Source of the DNA: Bacteroidaceae bacterium | GTDB lineage: Bacteria; Bacteroidota; Bacteroidia; Bacteroidales; Bacteroidaceae | DNA length: 64,000 nt | Direction of reading: 5' to 3' | Assembly (NCBI GenBank): GCA_017615245.1 | Contig: JAGAAL010000049.1 | Location: forward strand, 42,273 to 106,272 | Part shown: piece by piece, positions 1-7,723 of the stretch | How the letters are laid out: the number at the start of each line of letters is the position of its first letter | Position numbering within the stretch: position 1 is the stretch's first letter | The notes under the pieces: generated by a model | Seen by the model: only the letters and a program-made list of their open reading frames with translations | Databases searched by the model: none | Told to the model about the DNA's origin: nothing | Translations under genes and position numbers: made by a program

Positions 1-711
1 CTCGTTCAATCCCGTCAATACTGCAGCCTGAGTGTCATAGAGCGAGAGGTCGAAGTCGAGGATGTCTTCCTGCTTACAATTCAGTTCGTCGGCAATTACC
101 TTCAGCAGCAGTCCGTCAGCTTCCAACTCCTTATTTATAATACCGAGTACGGGCAACATGTCCTTCTGCTTGCTCAGCGGATTCCCTTCGTTCACACCAC
201 GGTTGAAATGGATGGCGAGGTGAGGAATGATGAGCAACGGACGTTTCACTCGGATGCGACGCACGACAGGTTGTAGCGGGTTGTCGCTACGAAGCAACAC
301 ACGTCCTGCTACGCTCAATGGACGGTCGAACCACGTATAGAGAATCGGACCGCCATACACCTCCGTGTTGAGTTTCACCATACCGCCTTCGCCCTTCATC
401 TCGGCATGAGGTTTGATGCGGAATCCCGGGGAGTCGCTGTGGGCACAGATGAGTTTGAATCCGGCTTCAGCTACAGGTTTCGTACCGATGCGGAATGCAA
501 AGACAGCTGTGTTGTTCTTTGTGACGTAATACTGATCGCCGGTATTCATCACCGGCCATTCGTCTTCAGCTTTCAATGGGGTGAATCCGTTGTTCTTGAG
601 TTGGTTCTCTACGTATTCGGCAGCGAGGAAGTTCACAGGCGAAGCATCCATCAGCGCCATGAGGTCTTGAGCAATTGTATTCATATCAGCGATTGTATTC
701 ATATCATTCAT
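1..711 (-). CDS. M18 family aminopeptidase, N-terminal part (cut by window edge)
   Basis: Reading the minus strand from ATG 711 gives an open frame to the left edge, so only the N-terminal ~237 residues are present. The segment AHSDSPGFRIKP, followed by ...NTEVYGGPILYTWFDRPL and HLAIHFNRGVNEGNP, matches M18 (aspartyl aminopeptidase-like) metallopeptidases; the His-Ser-Asp triplet supplies the first zinc ligand and its neighbouring Asp. These cytosolic enzymes remove N-terminal acidic or other residues from peptides. Alternative in-frame ATGs lie at 702 and 684; the first residues hold a near-tandem MNTIAD/MNTIAQ duplication, so the true start is uncertain. A TATCTTTG box on the minus strand (727-734) sits just upstream and suggests its own promoter, divergent from the HerA-like gene. 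Family assignment is confident, substrate is not. Confidence 0.88.
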   Translation of the reverse strand, partial: MNDMNTIADMNTIAQDLMALMDASPVNFLAAEYVENQLKNNGFTPLKAEDEWPVMNTGDQYYVTKNNTAVFAFRIGTKPVAEAGFKLICAHSDSPGFRIKPHAEMKGEGGMVKLNTEVYGGPILYTWFDRPLSVAGRVLLRSDNPLQPVVRRIRVKRPLLIIPHLAIHFNRGVNEGNPLSKQKDMLPVLGIINKELEADGLLLKVIADELNCKQEDILDFDLSLYDTQAAVLTGLNE

Positions 712-726
712 ATTTATTTTGCACCG

Positions 727-734
727 CAAAGATA
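727..734 (-). promoter_or_regulatory. -7 box of the M18 aminopeptidase gene
   Basis: Minus-strand TATCTTTG, matching the Bacteroidetes sigma-ABfr consensus TAnnTTTG, 16 bases upstream of the start. No clear -33 TTTG was found at the right spacing. Confidence 0.55.
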
Positions 735-740
735 CAAAAA

Positions 741-772
741 AGTTTAGAGTTTAGCGTTTAGAGTTGAAAGTT
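741..772. repeat. AT-rich interspersed repeat, GTTTAGAGTT type
   Basis: The stretch is built of degenerate copies of AGTTTAGAG / AGTTGAAAG. The same vocabulary recurs at 2531-2612, 7735-7778, 32608-32668, 38951-38970, 48023-48065, 53262-53340, 54841-54900 and, inside genes, at 31191-31210 and 59634-59692. It is followed by TTTTTACATTT-type filler to about 835. Confidence 0.6.
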
Positions 773-892
773 TTTTCGTTTTTTTTCATTTTTACATTTT
801 ATATTTTTTCCATTTTTTACATTTTTGCATAAAATTCTACCGCTCAACAATAAAAACAAGCTTTTTTGTACTCACTTAACCGAAATTTTCAC

Positions 893-900
893 TATCTTTG
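893..900 (+). promoter_or_regulatory. -7 box of the HerA-like gene
   Basis: TATCTTTG, 29 bases upstream of ATG 930. A TTTG at 865-868 is a possible -33 element but its 24-base spacing is longer than the usual 19-21. Confidence 0.6.
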
Positions 901-929
901 CACATCAAATTCTTTAAAACAATCGGATT

Positions 930-2531
930 ATGTTGACAGAAGACAGACGTTTATATGTGGCTCATGGTCAGAACGGACCTATATGCCTTTGTGGTAAGAT
1001 GGCGAATCGCCACGGTTTGATTGCTGGTGCTACGGGTACAGGAAAGACTGTAACCTTGCAGGTTTTTGCCGAGACTTTCTCTCAGGCTGGTGTTCCTTGT
1101 TTTATGGCTGATATGAAGGGCGACCTCTCGGGTATCAGTCAGACAGGACAGATGTCGGGGTTCATTGAGAAGCGCTGTGCTGAGTTCGGAATCGAGAATC
1201 CTCAGTTCCACGGTGCCCCGGTATGCTTCTATGATGTGTTTGGTGAGCAGGGCCATCCCATGCGTACCACCATTTCGAACATGGGACCTGAATTGATGTC
1301 GCGTCTCATGGAACTGAACGAGGTGCAGGCAGGTGTGATGACCATCCTGTTTAAGGTGGCCGACGAGCGTGGACTCCTCTTGCTCGACCTGAAGGACTTG
1401 CGTTCGATGCTGACCTATATTGCCGACCATGCTTCAGAACTCACTACGACCTATGGAAACGTATCTTCAGCCAGTGTGGGTGCCATTCAGCGTGCTTTGC
1501 TCGCTCTGGAGAATCAGGGTGCCGACCAGTTCTTCGGTGAACCTGCGTTCGACATCATGGACCTCCTGCAATGTAGTGCAGATGGAAAGGGAATGATGAA
1601 CGTGTTGGCTGCCGATAAACTGATGCAAAAGCCAAAGCTTTACTCTACATTCCTCCTCTGGCTGCTTTCCGATCTCTACGTTCGTCTGCCTGAGGTGGGC
1701 GATCAGGAGTTGCCGCGACTGGTGTTCTTCTTCGACGAGGCACACACCTTATTTACTGATACTCCGAAGAGCTTGGTAGATAAAATCGAGCAGGTGGTAC
1801 GACTGATTCGCAGTAAGGGCGTAGGTGTTTATTTCGTGACGCAGAATCCTACCGATATACCTGATTCTGTCCTTGCACAGTTAGGAAACCGTGTTCAGCA
1901 TGCCCTGCGTGCCTTCACCCCGAAGGAGCAGAAGAATGTGAAGGCTGCTGCTGAGACCTTCCGCGCTAATCCCGACTTCAAGACCGAAGATGCCATCATG
2001 GAACTTGGAACTGGTGAGGCACTCGTGTCGTTCCTCGATGAGAAAGGTACTCCGACCATGGTGGAACGTGCCAAGATTCTCTTCCCGCTCAGTCAGATAG
2101 GTGCTATTACGGATGCTCAGCGCGACCAGATTATCAAGACTTCACGCATCTATGGACGTTACGACACGATGATTGACCGTGAGAGTGCTTTCGAAGTATT
2201 GCTTGCACAGAGCGAAGCTGACGCACAGGCCGAAGCAGAAGCACGTGCAGCTGCCGAACAGGAGAAGCTTGATATAAAGGCTGCCAAAGAGCAGGAAAAG
2301 GCTGAGAAGGCAAAGAGCAAGAAGAAGAGCATCTGGGGTAAGGTGATCGGAGCCGTTATCACCAGCGTGACTGCTGCCTTTGGTACCCATATTGCTAATT
2401 CAGTTACAGGAAAGAAAAGCCGTTCGAAAGACTCCATCGGAAAGAAGGTCACCAAGAGAGCTGTAGGTTCGGCTACACGTACTGCTACGCGCGAACTGAC
2501 ACGTAGTATCTTGGGAAATCTGGTGAAGTAG
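930..2531 (+). CDS. HerA-like ATPase (DUF853 / YjgR family)
   Basis: A 533-residue P-loop ATPase. Walker A GATGTGKT is at residues 33-40 and a Walker [10 protein letters not shown] at about 264-272, with [17 protein letters not shown] further on, as in the HerA/FtsK superfamily group DUF853. Related proteins are hexameric DNA- or protein-translocating ATPases; the cellular role of this group is not settled. Residues ~425-470 form an Ala/Glu/Lys-rich probable coiled coil, followed by a short hydrophobic Gly/Ala stretch ([13 protein letters not shown]) and a basic tail. The gene has its own TATCTTTG promoter and is separated by 114 bases from dnaB, which also has a promoter. No truncation is seen. 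Family call is strong; function beyond ATPase is inference. Confidence 0.9.
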   Translation: MLTEDRRLYVAHGQNGPICLCGKMANRHGLIAGATGTGKTVTLQVFAETFSQAGVPCFMADMKGDLSGISQTGQMSGFIEKRCAEFGIENPQFHGAPVCFYDVFGEQGHPMRTTISNMGPELMSRLMELNEVQAGVMTILFKVADERGLLLLDLKDLRSMLTYIADHASELTTTYGNVSSASVGAIQRALLALENQGADQFFGEPAFDIMDLLQCSADGKGMMNVLAADKLMQKPKLYSTFLLWLLSDLYVRLPEVGDQELPRLVFFFDEAHTLFTDTPKSLVDKIEQVVRLIRSKGVGVYFVTQNPTDIPDSVLAQLGNRVQHALRAFTPKEQKNVKAAAETFRANPDFKTEDAIMELGTGEALVSFLDEKGTPTMVERAKILFPLSQIGAITDAQRDQIIKTSRIYGRYDTMIDRESAFEVLLAQSEADAQAEAEARAAAEQEKLDIKAAKEQEKAEKAKSKKKSIWGKVIGAVITSVTAAFGTHIANSVTGKKSRSKDSIGKKVTKRAVGSATRTATRELTRSILGNLVK

Positions 2532-2612
2532 TTTTCAACATTTTCAACAGGGGTTTTCAACAGGGTGTTGATAAAAAACTTTCAACATTCAACGTTCAAC
2601 TCTTAACTTTTT
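2531..2612. repeat. AT-rich interspersed repeat, TTCAAC type
   Basis: Runs of TTTTCAACA, TTTCAACATTCAACGTTCAACTC fill the gap between the HerA-like gene and dnaB. They are the reverse complement style of the GTTGAAAG repeats seen elsewhere in the window. Nothing else is visible in the gap except the dnaB promoter. Confidence 0.5.
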
Positions 2613-2614
2613 CG

Positions 2615-2622
2615 TACCTTTG
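2615..2622 (+). promoter_or_regulatory. -7 box of dnaB
   Basis: TACCTTTG (TAnnTTTG) followed by GC, 23 bases upstream of the dnaB ATG at 2646. Confidence 0.6.
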
Positions 2623-2645
2623 CAGGAAAATTGAAAAAGTAGATT

Positions 2646-4196
2646 ATGCCAACAACAAACAACAAACGCCCGGCTAAGAAAAAGAAGAGTGAAGAAGTGG
2701 TAATTGTGACCGACTTAGGTCGTCAGCAACCACAAGCGGTAGATTTTGAGGAGGTAGTCATCGGTGCCTGTCTGATTGAGCAAGAAGCGTTCGGACAGAT
2801 TGTTGATATCCTCAAACCTGGTTCGTTCTATGAAACCAAACATCGTCTGATATTCGAAGCCATCATGAGTCTGTCGGCCGAAAACAAACCGATCGACATC
2901 CTTACTGTGACCGAACAGATGCGTGCGAACGGCACTTTGGACGAGGCAGGCGGACCGTATTATATTGCCGAACTCAGCAATAAGGTGGTTTCGTCGGCTC
3001 ATATCGAGTATCACGCTAAGATTATTGCCCAGAAGGCTTTGGCTCGCGAACTCATCACCTATGCAAGCCGCATTCAGGAAGATGCGTTCACAGAAGGACA
3101 GGATATCGACGAACTGATGCAGACCGCCGAAGGACGGTTGTTCGAGCTCTCGAAGACCAACATCAAGAAGGATTTCGTGCAGATCGACCCTATTCTGACC
3201 GAAGCCTATCAGATGGTGGAGAAGGCTGCTGCCAATACTGATGGTATATCGGGTATCAGTTCCGGTTTCCATCGTTTGGATGATATCACGAACGGTTGGC
3301 AGAATTCCGACCTCATCATCATCGCTGCACGTCCGGCGATGGGAAAGACTGCGTTTGTGCTCTCGATGGCGAAAAACATTGCTATCGATCAGCGTCTCCC
3401 TGTTGCGATGTTCTCCCTCGAAATGGCGAATGTGCAGTTGGTGAACCGCTTGATTGTGAATGTGTGTGAGATTACCAGCGAGAAAATACGTAGCGGACGG
3501 TTGGCTCCTTATGAGTGGCAGCAGATGGCGCAAGGCATGAAGACCATGTATGGAGCACCGCTTTATATCGACGACACCCCATCGCTGTCGGTGTTCGAAT
3601 TGCGCACCAAAGCACGACGGTTGGTACGCGAACACGGAGTGCGACTTATCATGATCGACTACCTCCAGCTGATGAATGCATCGGGCATGAGCTACAACAG
3701 CCGTCAGGAGGAAGTCTCGACCATCTCGCGTTCGCTGAAAGCACTTGCGAAGGAGTTGAACATCCCAATCATAGCCTTGTCGCAGTTGAACCGTGGTGTG
3801 GAGAACCGTATCGCAGGGGCAGCTACTGAGGAACAGAAAGATACACATCGTCCGCAGTTGGCCGACCTGCGTGAGTCGGGTGCCATCGAGCAGGATGCCG
3901 ATATGGTCTGCATGATTCACCGTCCGGAGTATTATGGTATTTCGAAAGATGCTCATGGACGTTCGCTCAAAGGTATTGCGGAAATCATCATCGCTAAGCA
4001 CCGTAATGGTAAGACCGACGATGTGAAACTGCGGTTTATTGGCGAGTATGCACGTTTTGCCAACCTTGAGGACGAAGTGAACCTGCCAGGTGAACCTCAG
4101 GCTGGTGGTTTGATACAGTCACGCATGAACAATAGGGCAGCGTTGCCTGATGACGATCCCCTCAACAGCATTACTCCGCAGGATGCACCATTTTAA
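2646..4196 (+). CDS. dnaB: Replicative DNA helicase DnaB
   Basis: 516 residues with the DnaB layout. After a short basic tail (to ~35) comes the N-terminal helical domain (EEVVIGACLIEQEAF...), a linker, and the RecA-fold helicase domain from ~200. Walker A ARPAMGKT lies at about 228-235, Walker B-type LIMIDYLQLM near 335-344, and the family motifs SLEM, LSQLNRGVE and DLRESGAIEQDADMV are all intact. DnaB is the hexameric 5'-3' helicase of the replication fork, loaded at the origin and partner of primase. The protein is somewhat longer than E. coli DnaB because of the N-terminal tail and a polar C-terminus. No intein or frameshift. Promoter at 2615. Confidence 0.98.
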   Translation: MPTTNNKRPAKKKKSEEVVIVTDLGRQQPQAVDFEEVVIGACLIEQEAFGQIVDILKPGSFYETKHRLIFEAIMSLSAENKPIDILTVTEQMRANGTLDEAGGPYYIAELSNKVVSSAHIEYHAKIIAQKALARELITYASRIQEDAFTEGQDIDELMQTAEGRLFELSKTNIKKDFVQIDPILTEAYQMVEKAAANTDGISGISSGFHRLDDITNGWQNSDLIIIAARPAMGKTAFVLSMAKNIAIDQRLPVAMFSLEMANVQLVNRLIVNVCEITSEKIRSGRLAPYEWQQMAQGMKTMYGAPLYIDDTPSLSVFELRTKARRLVREHGVRLIMIDYLQLMNASGMSYNSRQEEVSTISRSLKALAKELNIPIIALSQLNRGVENRIAGAATEEQKDTHRPQLADLRESGAIEQDADMVCMIHRPEYYGISKDAHGRSLKGIAEIIIAKHRNGKTDDVKLRFIGEYARFANLEDEVNLPGEPQAGGLIQSRMNNRAALPDDDPLNSITPQDAPF

Positions 4197-4299
4197 AAAG
4201 GCTCATCTGCATATTCCTGTGTGTGTTCCTTGAACAAAAGATTTTTGACAAAGACAATAAAAAAACTTGTTCATGCTGCATGCTCTATGAGCATTGGTT

Positions 4300-4405
4300 C
4301 TAAGGCATCTTTCCAAGTTCTGTCTAAACAACTTCGACAGGCTCAGTGCATGCAAGCTTAACAGCCCTTAGTTCGATACCTAAGAACAGCCTACGGCCAA
4401 ACAGC
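4300..4405. other. Intergenic segment with REP-like motif
   Basis: Between dnaB and the next lipoprotein gene the sequence AACTTCGACAGGCTCAGTGC occurs at about 4329-4348. CTTCGACAGGCTCAG-like words are frequent short interspersed elements in Bacteroidetes. No convincing TAnnTTTG box was found here, so the promoter of the downstream gene is not located. Confidence 0.35.
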
Positions 4406-5332
4406 ATGCCCAAGAAAAAAATAAAAAAGAGGGTGGCATATAATAGTTGCATTTTTAAATTTTTTAATTTTTACATTTCCCTCATCGTCCTTTGTGTTAT
4501 CACATTCTCCTGTTCTCCTCAGTTGCAGATGGACGACGAGAATGCTGTGTACTATTGGCGTACGGAGTGGCGACTCGATTCGTTGGAGTGCGATTGGGTG
4601 GCACAATATGACATTCGGAAAGTTTATTGCCGTTATTTCGATGTGGTGATTGACGGGGCTGACACCAACGAACCTCATCCCAACGCTACCATCACGTTTG
4701 CTGATACTGTCCCCACGAGTTTGGAGATAATACCTACCGTCTATATCACAGAGGCATGTATGCACCAGCCGCATGAAGGGATGGCGGAGAGGCTGGTGAA
4801 ACGTATTGTGCAGATGAACGAAACCAACGATATCTTTGGGGTGAAGGAAATCCAGATTGATTGCGACTACACTCTGCGTAGCCGTCAGACATACTACGAC
4901 TTCCTCGAAGAAGTACGTCAGGAGGCTGCACGTCACAAGCTGCGTCTGTCAACCACCATCCGATTGCACCAGCTCTCCATGCCTGCACCTCCTGCCGACT
5001 ACGGTGTGCTGATGATTTATAACACAGGTGACCCGCAGCAGTTTATGGAACGAAATCCCATCCTCGACCTGCGCGACGTACAACCTTACCTGCGCTATCT
5101 TGACGACTATCCGCTTCCGCTTGCTGCAGCCTATCCTGTCTATCAATGGGTGCGTACCATCAGCGGCGTGCATATCAGTCATGAAGTCGAGGCCGACGAG
5201 ATCCTGCAAGTCAAGAGTGCCGTGGAACATGAACGTAATGACTTGCGCCACACCATCTTGCTATACCATTTAGATGCTGATAATATACAACGATATGAAA
5301 ACAAAACTTTTGATGCGATTTATCGTCATTAG
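4406..5332 (+). CDS. Putative lipoprotein, TIM-barrel-like (possible DUF3142-type)
   Basis: I chose ATG 4406 (MPKKKIKKR...) rather than the longer frame from 4346, because it gives a basic N-terminus, a hydrophobic stretch and the lipobox VITFSC about 40 residues in. The mature part carries VKEIQIDCDYT, LRLSTTIRLHQL and YGVLMIYNTGD, a spacing that recalls the beta strands of glycoside-hydrolase-like DUF3142 barrels; this is inference, no catalytic pair is identified. The first coding bases after the start (about 4450-4485) consist of the TTTTTAAATTTTTTACATTT filler found between genes elsewhere, so part of the signal peptide may derive from that repeat. It overlaps the next gene by 38 bases if that gene starts at 5295, implying co-transcription. 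Confidence 0.7.
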   Translation: MPKKKIKKRVAYNSCIFKFFNFYISLIVLCVITFSCSPQLQMDDENAVYYWRTEWRLDSLECDWVAQYDIRKVYCRYFDVVIDGADTNEPHPNATITFADTVPTSLEIIPTVYITEACMHQPHEGMAERLVKRIVQMNETNDIFGVKEIQIDCDYTLRSRQTYYDFLEEVRQEAARHKLRLSTTIRLHQLSMPAPPADYGVLMIYNTGDPQQFMERNPILDLRDVQPYLRYLDDYPLPLAAAYPVYQWVRTISGVHISHEVEADEILQVKSAVEHERNDLRHTILLYHLDADNIQRYENKTFDAIYRH

Positions 5333-7331
5333 TGTGCTGCTCGTCTGCAGCCAGACGGTCCTTGCATGTGCTTGGATCGAGACCCACAACTATTATCTCT
5401 TTCATGTTTACGACAACGAAGGGTTCCGCAGTCGTGTCGATCGCATTTCATGTGACAACTGGCGCGTGTACCTTGGTTCTACCGAGGATTACTATTACTT
5501 CAATGCAAAAGAGGTCAAGGACTTTGCACGCAAGAAGGGTGACGAACTCATGGTCAACTATGTAAACAACCTGGAACGCTACCTTAAGTGTGCTGCTGAT
5601 GTGCGTGACGATGCATGGGACTATCCCACCAAGGCCGATGTCACACAGCGCAACCGTGTGCTCAATTCTGTGCTTCAGTATGCCCAGGGAAAGCTTACTT
5701 CCCGTCTGCGCAGTCAGCATGGCCTGCTCGTCATGCGTTGCAACATGCTGTTGGGAAAGCATACCGACAACATCACCTTTTGGGAACAGACCGCATCCAA
5801 GTACATTGAGTCGGTCTATAAGGAAATGATGAAGAACATCTATGCAGGTGCGCTCTATAAGACCGGTCAGCCCGACCGCTCGGGACAGCTCTTTGCTGAG
5901 CAGGGCGACTGGGAAAGCCTCATGACACAGTATTATCAGAAACGTTCCTATCAGGCGATTCGACAGGAATACGAGCGTGACCCCAATTCAGCCGTCTTAC
6001 CGTTCCTCTTGCAGGATTTTGTCAACAATGCGCAGGAGGCCTACGATAATGATGGTGCAGGTAAGTTGTTTGTCCGCGACATCACAAAACAAGAGGCCCT
6101 GCAGATGATTACCTTCGCCAAACAGGTGGTGAAGGAAGGGAAGAGTCGTGTGCCAGCCCTGTGGCTGACAGCCCAGGCGTGGCTCGAATACATGTTCGAC
6201 AACCAACTGAATGCCCAGGGTGACATCAGCCGTGCCGTGACACTCGATGGGACCGACTGGATGAAGAACGATGCACGTGTCATCCGTTTCTATATTAACG
6301 CTGCTTTGAACACAATCAATGCGCACTTCGATGCCTACGTTGCTACCGAGTTGGAGTGGATGCAGCGCATGGCAGACGAAACCCACGACGTGTTCTATGA
6401 GAACGCCCTCGACCGTATCGTTCATCAGCAGCTTGCCGACCGCTATGCCAAGGAAGGACGCATCGAGACCTCCATGGGTCTGCTTGCAGCTACCCATGCT
6501 TACGAGTATGGTGAGGCACTCGACACCCTTGAAGTAAATTCGCTCATCAGCTACCTCCATTATTTCGATGCATCCAACATCAATCCCCTCGACCGCTATC
6601 TCAGCACTCGCATCAGCAATGACAACATACTGATGGACGACCTTATCGGCACTAAGTACCTCCGCCTCTGTCAGTGGGACGAAGCCATCAAGTGGCTGAA
6701 GCAGGTACCGATGAGCTACTACAACAATGTGGGCTATGCTGTCTATGCAGCCCGTCGTTCGCCCGATGTAGAACCGTGGGTTAGTCGACAGTGGTTGCCA
6801 GCCGGCCTCGAATATGAGTATGCCGAGCAGCACATGACCGTCAATCCCAAGATAACGTTTGCTACCGATATGAGAGAGCGTGAAGCCCAACTCCCGAAGC
6901 TCAAAGGTAAGGACTATCAGCAAGCCTGCTACGACCTCGCTGTACGTTATGCACAGGCCAGCTTCACAGGCGACTGCTGGTTCCTGATGCGTGATGGGAA
7001 GAGCGAGTACGACACCGTCCGTGTCAACGAAGTAGACCTCAATGCCAAGGCTGTCGACCTCCTTCGTCGTGCAAGTGCCACCACTGATGTTAGCCTGAAG
7101 GAGAGTGCCCTCTTCGCCCTCTGCTTCGTCTATCTCAACCCCGACCGTTGGTACAGTGAGCAGTGGGACAGCCCTTCCTCGAAGTTCGTCACTACGCCTC
7201 TTCCCAACACCCGCCAGTATAACGCCTTCGCCACCCTCGCCGCCTTTGAACAGAGGAACAGCAAGGGTGTAAGCCCCTACGTCTCACGTTGCGACGAGTA
7301 CATCCAATTCCGCAAATATTGGAAGGAATAA
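5295..7331 (+). CDS. Secreted protein of unknown function, 678 residues
   Basis: I prefer ATG 5295 (MKTKLLMRF...) to 5274, since it gives a standard signal peptide with hydrophobic core FIVISVLLVC and cleavage near TVLA-CAW. The rest has no membrane segment and no motif I recognise. It is rich in Tyr, Asp, Trp and Gln, with helical stretches such as FAKQVVKEGKSRVPALWLTAQAWLEY and CQWDEAIKWLKQVPMSYYNN that look like TPR/SEL1-type helix pairs. Translationally coupled to the upstream lipoprotein, so the two probably act together at the cell envelope. A strong hairpin (7412-7447) follows. Real gene by length, composition and codon use; function unknown. Confidence 0.75.
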   Translation: MKTKLLMRFIVISVLLVCSQTVLACAWIETHNYYLFHVYDNEGFRSRVDRISCDNWRVYLGSTEDYYYFNAKEVKDFARKKGDELMVNYVNNLERYLKCAADVRDDAWDYPTKADVTQRNRVLNSVLQYAQGKLTSRLRSQHGLLVMRCNMLLGKHTDNITFWEQTASKYIESVYKEMMKNIYAGALYKTGQPDRSGQLFAEQGDWESLMTQYYQKRSYQAIRQEYERDPNSAVLPFLLQDFVNNAQEAYDNDGAGKLFVRDITKQEALQMITFAKQVVKEGKSRVPALWLTAQAWLEYMFDNQLNAQGDISRAVTLDGTDWMKNDARVIRFYINAALNTINAHFDAYVATELEWMQRMADETHDVFYENALDRIVHQQLADRYAKEGRIETSMGLLAATHAYEYGEALDTLEVNSLISYLHYFDASNINPLDRYLSTRISNDNILMDDLIGTKYLRLCQWDEAIKWLKQVPMSYYNNVGYAVYAARRSPDVEPWVSRQWLPAGLEYEYAEQHMTVNPKITFATDMREREAQLPKLKGKDYQQACYDLAVRYAQASFTGDCWFLMRDGKSEYDTVRVNEVDLNAKAVDLLRRASATTDVSLKESALFALCFVYLNPDRWYSEQWDSPSSKFVTTPLPNTRQYNAFATLAAFEQRNSKGVSPYVSRCDEYIQFRKYWKE

Positions 7332-7411
7332 ATCTTAAGAAATTCAGAGTGTGGGGGAAGTGATTCCCGAAGGGAAAATGTAAAAATTATAAAATGTAAT
7401 AATGTAAAAAA

Positions 7412-7447
7412 AACAATCAGCGCATGGGAAACCGTGCGCTGATTGTT
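7412..7447. terminator. Intrinsic-terminator-like hairpin
   Basis: Perfect 13-base arms AACAATCAGCGCA (7412-7424) and TGCGCTGATTGTT (7435-7447) with a 10-base loop. An A-run on the left (7406-7413) becomes a T-run on the minus strand, so it could stop transcription in either direction; for the upstream secreted-protein gene the plus-strand use is expected. Confidence 0.7.
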
Positions 7448-7603
7448 ATCGGATTACCGCCCCCAAAAACGTCATTTGAGTCGTTTGACAAATCGACTCG
7501 AGTGAAAAAATCTGTAATTATTTATTAAAAAGATGTGGTGTTGCAAAATAAAAAGGCAATAGTTACGTTATATAAGTAAACGGTTCATAATTCCCCATTG
7601 CCT

Positions 7604-7723
7604 ATGAGAGATTTTACACAAGATTCTGATTTTGATTCCATCCCGTTGGACATGCCGATGTTGCATGCGAGTGAAGAAACCTTGAATTTTATTCGCTTGT
7701 TCGCGAGTGACTACGATAGATGA
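7604..7723 (+). CDS. Small ORF of 39 residues before mfd
   Basis: ATG 7604 to TGA 7723 encodes MRDFTQDSDFDSIPLDMPML...TLNFIRLFASDYDR. It is acidic, soluble and has no signal. The composition and the ending (ETLNFIRLFASDY) look protein-like, and the frame ends 17 bases inside the longest mfd frame, so a leader-peptide or coupled-translation role is possible. No TAnnTTTG box was found directly upstream. Conservation in relatives would decide whether it is translated; I do not recognise a family. Confidence 0.45.
   Translation: MRDFTQDSDFDSIPLDMPMLHASEETLNFIRLFASDYDR

Noticed and set aside
2715-4001. 428-residue frame antisense to dnaB
   Set aside because: Shadow of the strongly supported dnaB frame; its composition (His/Arg/Ile-rich) is typical of antisense reading and no motif or promoter is seen.
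5997-6923. 308-residue minus-strand frame inside the secreted 678-residue protein gene
   Set aside because: Lies entirely within a signal-peptide-bearing gene; no promoter box or start context.
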